A stretch of 64,000 bases of DNA, from NCBI RefSeq assembly GCF_000143415.4, contig NW_003314349.1:34048-98047 (forward strand), written 5' to 3'. Below are positions 15,999 to 25,121 of this stretch, in pieces; the stretch's first letter is position 1, and each line of letters begins with the position of its first letter. Both the position numbers and the translations under genes were made by a program. The notes under the pieces were generated by a model. It searched no databases and was not told where the DNA came from. It was given only the letters and a program-made list of their open reading frames with translations. Source of the stretch: Selaginella moellendorffii (Eukaryota > Streptophyta > Lycopodiopsida > Selaginellales > Selaginellaceae).

Positions 15999-17051
15999 AT
16001 GGCGCACCAAGCCCTTCCTCCTTCTCCTCCCAATCCCTTGGAAGATCGCCAGAATTCTCCCAGCGCCGCCGCCACCGAGTGGCCGGAGAAGGCAAATTTC
16101 GGAGACTCCGGGCTGGCGAAATCTATCGCGAGCTCCATCGCGTCTAGAAGCTGGGGATCACCGCGGCAGCAGCAGCAGCGCGATTGGCCGGTGGCCGACG
16201 ATTGCATATTTTGCAAGATCGTCCACGGCTATTCCCCGGCATTCAAGGTACTGTGATCTCTCATGGATGTTCTTCGTAGATTTTTTATTTTTTTTCTTTC
16301 TCTTTGGCAGCTCTACGAGGACGACTTTTGCGTGTGCATTCTCGACATAAATCCACTGTGCTATGGGTATGAGAAACTTTGTTCTTGGTTCTAGAAACTC
16401 TGTCTAGATCTTATCATCGTCTCTTCCAGGCACTCTCTACTCGTTCCCAAGGGTCATTTCCCGGCACTGGATGCTACTCCTCCAACGGTAAGCATCCATT
16501 GTTTCGAGCTAAGACTTCTTCTCAAACGCTAACGCTTGGAGGATTTCTTTCTTTTTTCTTTGTCACATTCTCGCTTGCTTGTAGGTAGCGGCGGCCATGT
16601 GTAGTGTCGTGCCTTTGCTGAGCAACGCGATCATGGGAGCGACTTCTTGTGGTAGGCTTTCTCCTTAAGTTATTTCTTTGTCAAGTTTGTCCGAGAGTCT
16701 ATATAGTTTCTTACTGCTCACAGCTTCCAGATTCTTTCAATATGGTCGTCAACAATGGTGAGGCTGCCGGCCAAGTCGTGTTTCATGTAAGTGTGACGAT
16801 TTCTACTTCCTTTTTTCTGGGAGTTTTCTAAGAGACAACGCTTTACAGACTCACTTCCACATTGTCCCGAGGTTCTCCGGAGATGGGCTATGGACAAACG
16901 AGGTACTTAAACGAGATTTCCTATAAGTTCTATGAGCTTGACTTGATGCATTTGCTCCCAGAGTGTGGTGCGCAGGCCACTGTCGACGTTCAAGGATCCC
17001 ACTCAGCTCACACTCGCTGTGCGATCCATCCTGAGGAACAACGAGTCGTGA
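15999..17051 (+). CDS. HIT-domain (HINT-type) protein
   Basis: Histidine-triad nucleotide-binding fold; family members hydrolyse nucleotide phosphoramidates or related nucleotides. Seven exons join in frame to 209 codons: 15999-16247, 16311-16366, 16430-16487, 16585-16651, 16731-16786, 16849-16902, 16962-17051, all GT-AG. The domain begins with DCIFCKIVHG (a C-x-x-C typical of HINT), continues with HSLLVPKGHFPALD and NMVVNNGEAAGQVVFH, and ends with the triad H-T-H-F-H-I-V-P. The last His pair spans the exon 5/6 junction. The N-terminal roughly 65 residues before the domain are low-complexity (Pro/Ser/Gln) and may be a transit or disordered segment. The first ATG after the last upstream stop was chosen. 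Which HINT subgroup it belongs to is not resolved. Confidence 0.9.
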
Positions 17052-17424
17052 AAGCTAAGAATCTCTGGCAAGGTTTGTGTACTATTTCTTCGTGATACGC
17101 CCCTGGTCTATACAGAAATTCATCGCAGATTTGTATTCTTGTTCCTCTCGTTTGTTGGCGCGTCTGTGTCGCAAAGCTTGGCTGTCTGCATCGAGACTGA
17201 TTGAAGTATCTCTTTCACTGCCACTGTTCGTTGATCTTAAGTTTCCAGCTATGGCCATTCTCTTTTATCCTTGTTCCTTACAGGCGAAGGACGAAGGGTT
17301 GTCTTGGTCGAGACTGGACTGCCTGTTCTTTGTTTTTCTCCCCCTCTTTTTGTTCTTCTGGATGGTTGGAGCTGTAAAGTTTTGGAGAAACACTTGGCAA
17401 ACACTTGAAAATCGTGGTCAAAAG

Positions 17425-17900
17425 AAATAAAGAGATGGCAGCTTTTATGTTGGCAAGTCTAAAGCGCTGGAAGAAGAAAATGAAAAGATGAAATGTTAAG
17501 TCTAAGATTCGGGTCGCCAACTTTCTATCCGAGGTAAATGTATGGATCAATATATATCTTGTAGCATACATTCCTGACAATCTCAGACTAATCTTTTTGA
17601 GAAGATCAAGAAGGAGAAAAGACTAAAATAAAAGGCTGGAGACTTTCAGCGTGTTAGATTGACGTGAGGACAATTACACTAACTCCAATTAACTAACTAG
17701 CATTACTGAAGGGAGTTTTTGCTTTCAAAGGTTGGAGGCTTCCTCCAATCTTCATATCCAAACACTGTGCTCAAAATAAATAAAGAGAGTGCAACTTTTA
17801 TATTGGAAAGTCGAAAGCGCTGGAAGAAGAAAATGAAAAGGTGACATCTAATTCTAAGATTCCGGAGCCAACTTTCCTCTATGAAAATGTATGTATCGTA
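17425..17900 (+). repeat. Direct repeat pair upstream of tRNA-Val
   Basis: Two copies of a roughly 130-bp segment at about 17,427-17,560 and 17,776-17,905 share ataaagaga-g-agctttta, then aaagcgctggaagaagaaaa and the tctaagattc-gg-gccaac block. Between them lies an inverted, truncated tRNA-Val relic. The arrangement suggests that the tRNA-Val with its 5' flank was duplicated locally and one copy was inverted and damaged. Confidence 0.7.
17634..17667 (-). pseudogene. Truncated tRNA-Val relic, inverted
   Basis: The minus strand reads the anticodon arm and variable region of the neighbouring tRNA-Val (tcacgtcaatctaacac followed by the closing stem and gtctccag). The T arm and acceptor end are missing, yet the 3' flank ttttattttagtctttt is shared with the intact gene at 17,917. 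It therefore arose by internal deletion of a full copy. Confidence 0.75.
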
Positions 17901-17916
17901 GTAAATATCTATCTAA

Positions 17917-17990
17917 GGTTTCATGGTGTAGTTGGTCATCACGTCAGTCTAACACACTGAAGGTCTCCAGTTCAAACCTGGATGAAGCCA
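17917..17990 (+). tRNA. tRNA-Val(AAC)
   Basis: 74 nt. It closely resembles the standard plant valine tRNA as I know it. The acceptor GGTTTCA pairs with the 3' end TGAAGCC before the discriminator A. The D arm holds GTGTAGTTGGTCATCAC, the anticodon stem TCAGT/ACTGA encloses loop CTAACAC with anticodon AAC, and the T arm is CCAGTTCAAACCTGG. A T-rich stretch follows, as expected for Pol III termination. CCA is not encoded. Confidence 0.95.
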
Positions 17991-18435
17991 TTTATTTTAG
18001 TCTTTTCTTAAGGTTATAAGTCAAGAAGAACCTTCTATAATTAACTACATGAAACACTACTTCAAGATGAGGCATACCTTAGACGTTGATCATTCATGAG
18101 CGTTCCCTTGAAGTGCTTCCAGAAGAACTGAAACATCAAAGTTTGGGGAACTTCTAGTATAAATCGTAGTTGAGGCTGGACGCAGGCGAGATCCAGGTGG
18201 CTCGACCGATTCACTGGATCTCACACTTACCAAGTTTGAAGTTTCCCAAGGATCATTGAGATGTTTCCATTGCATCTAACTAAAATCAACGAAATTTAAC
18301 GATTCATTAACATAATACTGCTGAGACCTCGTTTCGTCACAGCTTCGTGCTCTCTGTGAGAAACATGGAATAAAAAACTAATGCTCAACATCCATTAAAC
18401 TTCTATTGCTTCTTGAGTTTATAATTTGGGGGGTT

Positions 18436-18626
18436 GGGTTGTGCCAGGCTAAGGCGGTAGTGTAAGGCCAAAGCGACACGTGGAGAGCCGGGTAGCAAGC
18501 TACCGGTGGCCCTCCTCCCACAAAAAATTAGGTTAATAGCGTTGGGACACGTGGTCCCATATCAGCTATTAAACTGATAAGAACAGATACTACACTTGAT
18601 CTTAGCCAAAAGGCCGAGAAAGGTAT
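18436..18626 (-). ncRNA. U2 spliceosomal snRNA, copy 1
   Basis: About 191 nt on the minus strand. The 5' end reads ATACCTTTCTCGGCCTTTTG, followed by the branch-point-pairing segment GTAGTATC, the stem-loop II region, an Sm-type site AATTTTTTG, and two GC-rich 3' stem-loops ending near GCCTGGCACAACCC. This is the RNA that pairs with intron branch points. The 3' end is placed by comparison with copies at 38.4 and 50.3 kb. Copy 1 differs from the others by a few bases in the 3' stem-loops. A plant snRNA promoter precedes it. Confidence 0.95.
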
Positions 18627-18649
18627 GAGTTTTCTTTGCCCAGCCCTCT

Positions 18650-18698
18650 GTTTATATACTCAAGCCCCGGCACGATTCTGCGCCTTCGCATGTGGGAT
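18650..18698 (-). promoter_or_regulatory. snRNA promoter (USE + TATA) of U2 copy 1
   Basis: On the minus strand, the upstream sequence element ATCCCACATGC (18688-18698; consensus RTCCCACATCG) lies about 70 bp before the RNA start. A TATA box (GTATATAA) near 18,653-18,660 lies about 30 bp before it. The wide USE-TATA spacing is the form known for Pol II plant snRNA genes, in contrast to the one-helical-turn-shorter Pol III form. Confidence 0.85.
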
Positions 18699-18736
18699 AG
18701 GGCGCACGCTTATGTTGCCCTAATAAAGAACCCTAT

Positions 18737-18765
18737 GGTCTCCAGTTCGAACCTGGAGAAAGCCA
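18737..18765 (+). pseudogene. 3' fragment of tRNA-Val
   Basis: GGTCTCCAGTTCGAACCTGG followed by the acceptor strand ending AGCCA matches the T arm and 3' end of tRNA-Val. The 5' half is absent; the U2 promoter lies immediately beside it. The following tttttatcttttctcaag resembles the 3' flank of the tRNA at 17,917. Confidence 0.75.
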
Positions 18766-18941
18766 ATATACTTTTTATCTTTTCTCAAGAATGTAGATGC
18801 AAGCTACGAAGAACTGGATCATGAGATCGTTCTGGAGGATCTTCTCAAGCGTCTAGAAGTTAGATCGAGCTCTTGTGTCAAAAGCTAATCATAGAGTTTA
18901 AGATTGTCACGACTGTTTCTTACATGACACTAGAGAATGTA

Positions 18942-19375
18942 TCATGTAGTAGCGGACGATCTCTGCGCGCTTAGATAGTTCGTCGCCATACCCATCACCA
19001 CAAACCTACAAACGAGCGAGTAGAATCAGTAACAGAGAAACAGAGAGAAAATCCACAAACTCACGCCAGTGCCATGACCACTTGCTTGAGATCGTTCTCC
19101 AAATTCTTCATGTTCGCGAGCGATTGCGCGCAAAAAATGAGGGCAAGCCACGATCCGATCTTGTTCTACACCAGATCTATGAGCTCCAGCTCCAAAATCC
19201 AAGCTCAAAATCAACTCACCCGGAGCATGATGCCGAGAATTCCAAACATCACCGCCAGCAAGCTCGAGTAATCCGGAGGAAGATCCTGCGGAAGCACCAC
19301 CGGCGGGACATACGGCCGGGCCGCCGACGGCAGGCGCGGATCCGATGGAAGCGCTCCTCCCACGCCTTTGCTCAT
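18942..19375 (-). CDS. PAT complex subunit Asterix (WDR83OS homologue)
   Basis: Small ER membrane protein. In animals Asterix with CCDC47 forms the PAT complex that chaperones multi-pass membrane proteins during insertion. Three exons (19220-19375, 19065-19165, 18942-19005) join in frame to 106 residues. Features are SDPRLPSAARPYVPP, DLPPDYSSLLAVMFG (first hydrophobic segment), KIGSWLALIFCAQSLANM, ENDLKQVVMAL and a third hydrophobic segment FVVMGMATNYL. Length and three-segment topology match plant Asterix. The start is the ATG beside the divergent ATG8 gene, with only 55 bp between the two start codons. Confidence 0.88.
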
Positions 19376-19430
19376 GAACCCTAAATTAAAATATTTGTCC
19401 CTATCCAGGCCCTAATTTTTAGAGAGCGCC
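19376..19430. promoter_or_regulatory. Divergent Asterix/ATG8 intergenic region with telo-box
   Basis: Only 55 bp separate the two start codons, so both 5' UTRs and core promoters must overlap each other or the genes. AACCCTAA (19377-19384) is a telo-box-like element, common in plant housekeeping promoters. No TATA box is evident. Confidence 0.6.
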
Positions 19431-20182
19431 ATGGGATTCAAGGATGAGCACTCCTTCGGTAAGTCGATTTCGCGGATTTTCTCCATTCTCTCTGTGATTC
19501 CTTCCTCCGAATAGATAGCAGACTCGCCGAATCGTCGAAAATTCGACAGAAGTACGCTGATAGGATTCCGGTAAGTCCAAATCTTCCTTTTCCTTCGGAT
19601 TTTCTTCGAATTTTTGGGGTGATCTTGGGCTTTTCTTGTAGGTGATCGTGGAGAAAGCTCCGAGATCCAACTTACCAGCCATGGACAAGCCCAAGTAAGT
19701 ACTCCATCGCTCAAGCTCCCAATTTTCTCTTGAATCTTTTCCTAGCCTTTCTACAGCTCCATTCCAACAGTTCTTCCCAATCTCATCAAAATAAAATTTT
19801 TCCATCTCCATCTCTCGAGCTCTCGAGCTCTCCATCTCAATCTTTCGAGCTCCTTTCCTTCATTTCCACGATCTCGATTGACAAACTTTTCTTTTCTTTT
19901 GCAGATATCTCGTCCCCGCGGATCTGACTGTGGGGCAGCTCGTGTACATCATAAATCGCAGGCTCAGCTTGTCCCCAGGCCAGGCGCTCTTCATCTTCGT
20001 CGGAAAAGTATTGCCACAAACAGGTAATCTTCTCGCGGAAAAGCTTCTTGTTCTTGTTCCTAAAGCTCGAGTTCTTCCCAGGAGCCATGATGATGTCGAT
20101 CTACAACGATTACAAGGACAAGGATGGATTCTTATACGTAACTTACAGCGGGGAGGAAGTATTTGGAGGAGAAACCATATAA
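19431..20182 (+). CDS. ATG8: Autophagy ubiquitin-like protein ATG8
   Basis: Ubiquitin-like modifier conjugated to phosphatidylethanolamine during autophagosome formation. Five exons (19431-19458, 19515-19570, 19642-19694, 19905-20023, 20082-20182) give 118 residues. Family signatures: [47 protein letters not shown] and [15 protein letters not shown]. The conjugation glycine is G114 of the FG pair; four residues (GETI) follow, so processing by ATG4 would be needed. The short N-terminus with [15 protein letters not shown] resembles plant clade II (ATG8h/i-like) more than clade I, although clade II members usually end at the glycine. Head to head with Asterix. Confidence 0.95.
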
Positions 20183-20346
20183 AAGAAATCAAAGACAAAC
20201 ATTGTAAATGAAGAAATTTGTACAGATTTATATTGATCTTTGTGTTCATGTTATTGGTTTTGAGGTAGTGTCGTGTGGTTTAAGCAAAGTTTGGGGATTT
20301 CGTATAATGTACAAGGGCTTCTTTGTTGGAACGATTTTCGTCTTAC

Positions 20347-20418
20347 GGTCCCATAGTCTAGTGGTTACGACATTGGACTTTGAATCCAAGAGCCCGAGTT
20401 CGAATCTCGGTGGGACCT
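20347..20418 (+). tRNA. tRNA-Gln(TTG)
   Basis: 72 nt. Acceptor GGTCCCA pairs with TGGGACC, the discriminator is T, anticodon stem TTGGA/TCCAA encloses loop CTTTGAA (anticodon TTG), and the T arm is CCGAGTTCGAATCTCGG. Followed by a T-containing stretch. It lies between ATG8 and the GnTI gene, about 70 bp before the latter's start codon. Confidence 0.95.
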
Positions 20419-20487
20419 TCTACTTTTCTACCTTTTGTTTTTTCTTAAGTTCTTTGGAGCTAGCTAGGGTTTTTGGAGGCGAGCACG

Positions 20488-22700
20488 ATGCATTGTCCGT
20501 TTGACGCGCGGATTCTCCTCATTTTCGGCGCGATCGCATTCCTCGTGCTCCAGGTGGGAAATCCCTGGCGGAGATTTCATAGATCCGTGGCTCACTCGGA
20601 TTTGTGTTCGTGACAGATGCGTTTGTTTGCTACACAGTCGGATTATGCCGATCGCATTGCCGCAGCTGTGAGGAAGAAGAAATTCATGGTTTGCGATTGA
20701 TGAGCTGAGCTGCTTGTGACAGGTTGAATCGGAGAATCGATGTATCAGTCAGCTAAAGGCTCTGATTGATCAAATAAGCTCACAGCAAGGAAGGATTGTC
20801 TCTTTGGAAGGTGCGTGCCAAACACATTTTGTTGTTGAAACGAATGATTAAGTACGTCGTTTCTCTTAGAACAAAATAAGCGCCTTGATACGAAGGTTCT
20901 ACAGCTCTCTACCAGAATTGTCGACTTTGAAAGTAAGCTCTTGGTTCTTTCTTTTTCGTTTTCTTGTTCCTTATTGCTCGTTGATGTTGCAGATCAGGAG
21001 ACGTCGTCCCATCTTACAAGCGCGCAGGTAGATGGAAGTGATTTTTCAGCTTTAAGCTTTTAACTTCTGAGTCTTTCTCAGCCTGTGGCAGCTGTGGTCG
21101 TGATGGCATGCAATCGCGCAGACTATTTGGATCGAACAGTTCAATCTATTCTAAAGTATGTTGTTTGAGATATTTCTGGCCTCAACTCTTTTTTTTCCCC
21201 TTTACCAGATACCACAACTCTGTGTCAGCCAAGTTCCCTCTTTTCATCTCACAGGTATGGATTGCGTTCAGGGGGAAGGGACTTGTTTTTATAATGCTTC
21301 TGGCAGGATGGAACAGACCAGCAAGTTCGGCTGAAAGCTCGAAGTTTTCCGCAATTTACTTATATGCAGGTTTTGGTTAATGTGTGGTGTCCATCTATTT
21401 CCTTTTTAATTTCTTTTTCTTTTTCTTTTCAGCATTTGGACGATGAGCCAATACACACACAGAGTCCGGGAGAGATAATTGCCTACTATAAGATTGCGAG
21501 TATAGTGCGATGCTGCAGCACTTGTATGCTGACTTACTTCACTTTTTCACAGGACATTACAAGTGGGCACTGAGCCAGCTTTTTGATAGACATAGCTTCA
21601 GTCGAGTAATTATTCTGGAAGGTAATTCATGCTTGCTTTTTCTAAAGAAACTTTACGGTGTTTCTTATAGATGACATGGAGCTTGCGCCCGACTTCTTTG
21701 ACTACTTCGAAGCAACGGCTTCATTACTGGATAAAGACAGGTAGAGTTTCGTGCTTTTATGCTGTTTGAATTCCTAATGTCCGATTAACATGGACAGTGG
21801 TTTTTTGAATAAAGCTCTCTCATTGCAGTTTCGTCTTGGAATGATAATGGACAGCGGCAATTTGTACAAGATCCAGGTGCGTTAGTTGCTTAAATCGCTC
21901 TAGTTTGAAGCCTATGAAATTTCTGTTAAAACAGAGGCTTTGTACCGATCGGATTTCTTTCCGGGTCTAGGATGGATGCTTAAAAAGTCTCTCTGGACCG
22001 AGCTTGCGCCCAAGTGGCCAAAGGCGTACTGGGATGATTGGCTAAGGCTCAATGAAACTCGTAAAGGGCGACAATTCATTCGACCGGAAGTCTGTCGGAC
22101 GTACAACTTCGGAGAGCATGTAAGTTCTTTTGTTTCATTCTTCGTGAACCAAATACTTTCATGCAGGGATCCAGTTTCGGACAGTTTTTCAGGCAGTACC
22201 TAGAAACGATAAAGCTCAACGATGTTCAGGTAACTTCAACGTGGAAAAATCTCATGAACAACTGTCATTCTTGCAGGTGAACTGGAAAGAAGAAGATCTT
22301 ACGTACCTCATGGAAGTATGCCACTGTCACAGTAACCAATCTATATTGTTTTCCTTACACTTCTACTCGCAGGAGAATTATAAGAAGCATTTCGCTGAAC
22401 TTGTCAGCAAGGCGGTGCCTGTTCCGGCGCTGGAAGCTGCAAAAGCTTATAACATAGACGGAGATGTGCGAATTGAGTACGATAGTCAGAGAACGTTTGA
22501 GGCCATTGCTCGTCAGTTTGGTATATTTCAGGAATGGAAGGTACGATGAGAACACTCCTTTCCAAAAAAGCTGATACTTTACATCGCAGGATGGTGTGCC
22601 GAGAACTGCGTACAAAGGCGTAGTTGTTTTCAGGTGGCAGACTTCACGCTATATATTCGTTATCGGGCCTCATTCTCTCAAGGACTTGGGCATAAACTAG
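20488..22700 (+). CDS. CGL1: N-acetylglucosaminyltransferase I (GnTI)
   Basis: Golgi type II enzyme (EC 2.4.1.101) that adds the first GlcNAc to Man5GlcNAc2, the gateway to complex N-glycans. Seventeen short exons can be joined in frame from ATG 20488 to TAG 22698-22700. A short cytosolic tail is followed by a signal-anchor (LLIFGAIAFLVLQ) and a stem with heptad-like Leu (LKALIDQISSQQGRIVSLEE). The catalytic domain shows VVVMACNRADYLDRTV, the metal-binding EDD in ILEDDMELAPDFF, SSWNDNGQRQFV, LYRSDFFPGLGWML, WPKAYWDDWLR, RPEVCRTYNFGEHGSSFGQF and EWKDGVPRTAYKG. The exon beginning near 21,815 uses an AAAG acceptor to restore SSLIAVSSW. All key residues seem present. Confidence 0.95.
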
Positions 22701-23011
22701 AGCTTAAGGTGGATTCAAATTTTGACTCCTTGTTTATCATAGCAGGCTACACTGTTGAATTCGTGCCGACCAAAACATGTGAGACGGCCATCTCAGATAA
22801 TCTTCGAGACGAGTAAATTCTGAAGTTTCCTCGTGGCCAATATTCCTCCGCGTCTTCAAACTAACGAATTTTTGCTGGTTCTTTTGACGAAATATACCAA
22901 GACAGGAACATCCGGAGGACAGCATACGGGTCTGGCAGGCACTTTTGACCAAAGAGCAGCTACTACGGTATAGTATACTGCTGGCCTCAACTACCTCAAA
23001 CAACTTATTCT

Positions 23012-23683
23012 ATGCATAAATTTCCAGGACTCTCTTCTTTTGGAGAAATCTTTGTCCTCGGCTTTGATCAATCTAAGCTCGGACTGTCCAAGGTAAACTT
23101 CTATGATTTTTCGAGTTCTTTTTACTGCCTGAGTACTTTTTATGTAGTTAGGTGTGGCTTTGAAGATTGCTGACATTAGTTATTCTGCCGCAGGAGGAAT
23201 ATAAGGCTACCACTTCTACAAGGACAGGGGGGATAGAAGTTGCGACGTCAGGTGGTGGTAAATACGTGCGCTGCCACCTTCTGCCTGGCATCTGGGTACT
23301 TTCCCCTCATGAATGTCATTCATTGTTTTAGTAACTAGTCCTATTCTTTTTTAGCAGGCTGAAGAAGTCGCCACTGCAAATTTCTCCAGAGCAACGAAGC
23401 GACGCTATCAGCCAGAGGATTACGTTGGTAACTTTCATGGTTGGGGGAACGAAAGGCACCAGCACCAACCAGCTTTGATATTCTGCTTACAAGGTACCTT
23501 GTATTGCTTATGGTTTTCACGATGTCCCTGTCTCCTTTAATGCCTAGATCTCTCCTTTTACAAGATGGCGGGGACGACTTGATGCAGCCGGCCAGTGCGG
23601 CAGCAGCAAAGCGATGCTGTTCTTTGCTACGGCAAGACTGCTTCGCTGCCTTTTCTCTGGCACTGCTCCTCCCCCGTGGGTGA
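23012..23683 (+). CDS. Possible small spliced gene, unrecognised
   Basis: Four exons with standard GT-AG borders (23012-23092, 23194-23295, 23358-23493, 23565-23683) join to 145 codons beginning MHKFPGLSSFGEIFVLGF. The region contains KYVRCHLLPGIW and an Ala-rich, Cys-containing C-terminus. I recognise no domain. Alternative frames are also open in several exons, and a different splice path could extend the gene to a stop near 23,850. It follows GnTI by about 310 bp on the same strand and could be part of that gene's 3' region. The splice-site regularity is the main support. Confidence 0.3.
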
Positions 23684-25121
23684 TTAGTAAGTTAGTAACA
23701 TGTTGCAGTCGAGCACCTCGCTTTCTTTCTCATATTTTTCTCCTGTTCATGCAGGTTTTCCTGTATCCAAGTCTAGATTCCTCTTTGCTCGATCGAGTTT
23801 TACAGCCAGATTACTTTCCACTCGACTACTTCGATCCAACTTAAAAGCTCAATGAAAGACATAGGTGAGGGCTTTGGATTTTGCCTCGTTTCTTACGATT
23901 GTTACCTCCAGACCTTCCAAATTGCTTCTCAGGACTTTTTCACGACCAGATTGTCTTTGCTCCAAGTTTTAGCACTGTGGCCAAACTATAAACTTTGCGG
24001 AGGTGAGGCATTTGATGATTTTGTCTCGTTGCTTACGATTCCTACTTCCGGCCTCTCCTGTGATCGATCAAAACCATTCAACGGCAAAGGCGGTGCGATC
24101 TTTAAAGCCATGGCACAGAAATTTATACGCGAAACGATTGCTTGCTTGGAGAGTAGCCGCGCGCCGTCGACTTATAAATGGGTGGAACATGGTGGCGGCT
24201 GACTGGCGTTGACTTGGAGCGAGTTCTTCGTCGAATTTTTTTTTTTTCCTTTTCTTTGGTGTCGTTGAGCGTGTCAAATTGACTGACCAACGCGCAATGC
24301 AAGCAGGAGGTCAATGGAAAGATTTAGAGTTCATCAATGCCAAGCATTAAGATTTAAATATCATGGGCATGGGCTGACTTTTGCAAATGGTTTACTCCTT
24401 GCAATTCGCGCACTTTGTGTAGCTCAATGCGAGCGAATGAAGTTAAGGAAAGAAGCTTTGAGAAGCCTGTGATGGTAAGAAATGGTACTGTTTGCCTTGT
24501 CAACTTTTTTTTTCTTCTAACTTTCCAGGCTCAGCCCACTGCTCATAACTACTGGCAGATGCCTTTCGTTTGTCTTGCATTGATAGTGGGGAAGGAAGAA
24601 ATTGTGCATCACAACACAACACACACTTCACTTTGACAGAGAGCTGAGATTCCTTTTCCACTCCACCACCACCCACAAGCCCACATGGAAAAAAAGCAAG
24701 AATTCTATCTTCACTAGACCTAGGCTTTGAATTGCTGGGCAGTAGGAGAAGAAAAAATGAAGAACAATCGCCCTTCCTGCTGATCTTCAACACATAATGA
24801 AGCAAACTTGATGATCTTTGGCCAAGGAGAGCTTTTCTAATGATCTTTGGCCAACCATACCCATCAAAGTCTCAGCCAGCCAAATACAGCCACAGATCAT
24901 TTGTGTGTGCAACAACAACAATTAAAACGCCCCCAACAGCAGCAACAAGAAAAAAAAAAAAAAAGAGGAGAAAAAAAACTGAGAGAGAAATGAGCCTTGG
25001 TGTGAAAGCCCAAGAAACTTCAAACGCTTAAATCTAAGCAAATTCCCCTAGAACATAAGCGCGTGCGTTTGAATGGGGTAAGCGCGCTTAACTTTCGTGT
25101 ATAGGCCAGCCCCTCGCAGCA
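23684..25121. other. Intergenic region upstream of the P450
   Basis: No confident gene. Two imperfect direct repeats (tttggattttgcctcgtttc near 23,874 and a related copy near 24,009) are visible. A 116-codon open frame spans them but has no recognisable domain. The distal part, with poly-A and poly-T tracts near 24,230 and 24,950, is probably the promoter and 5' UTR of the P450. Confidence 0.4.
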
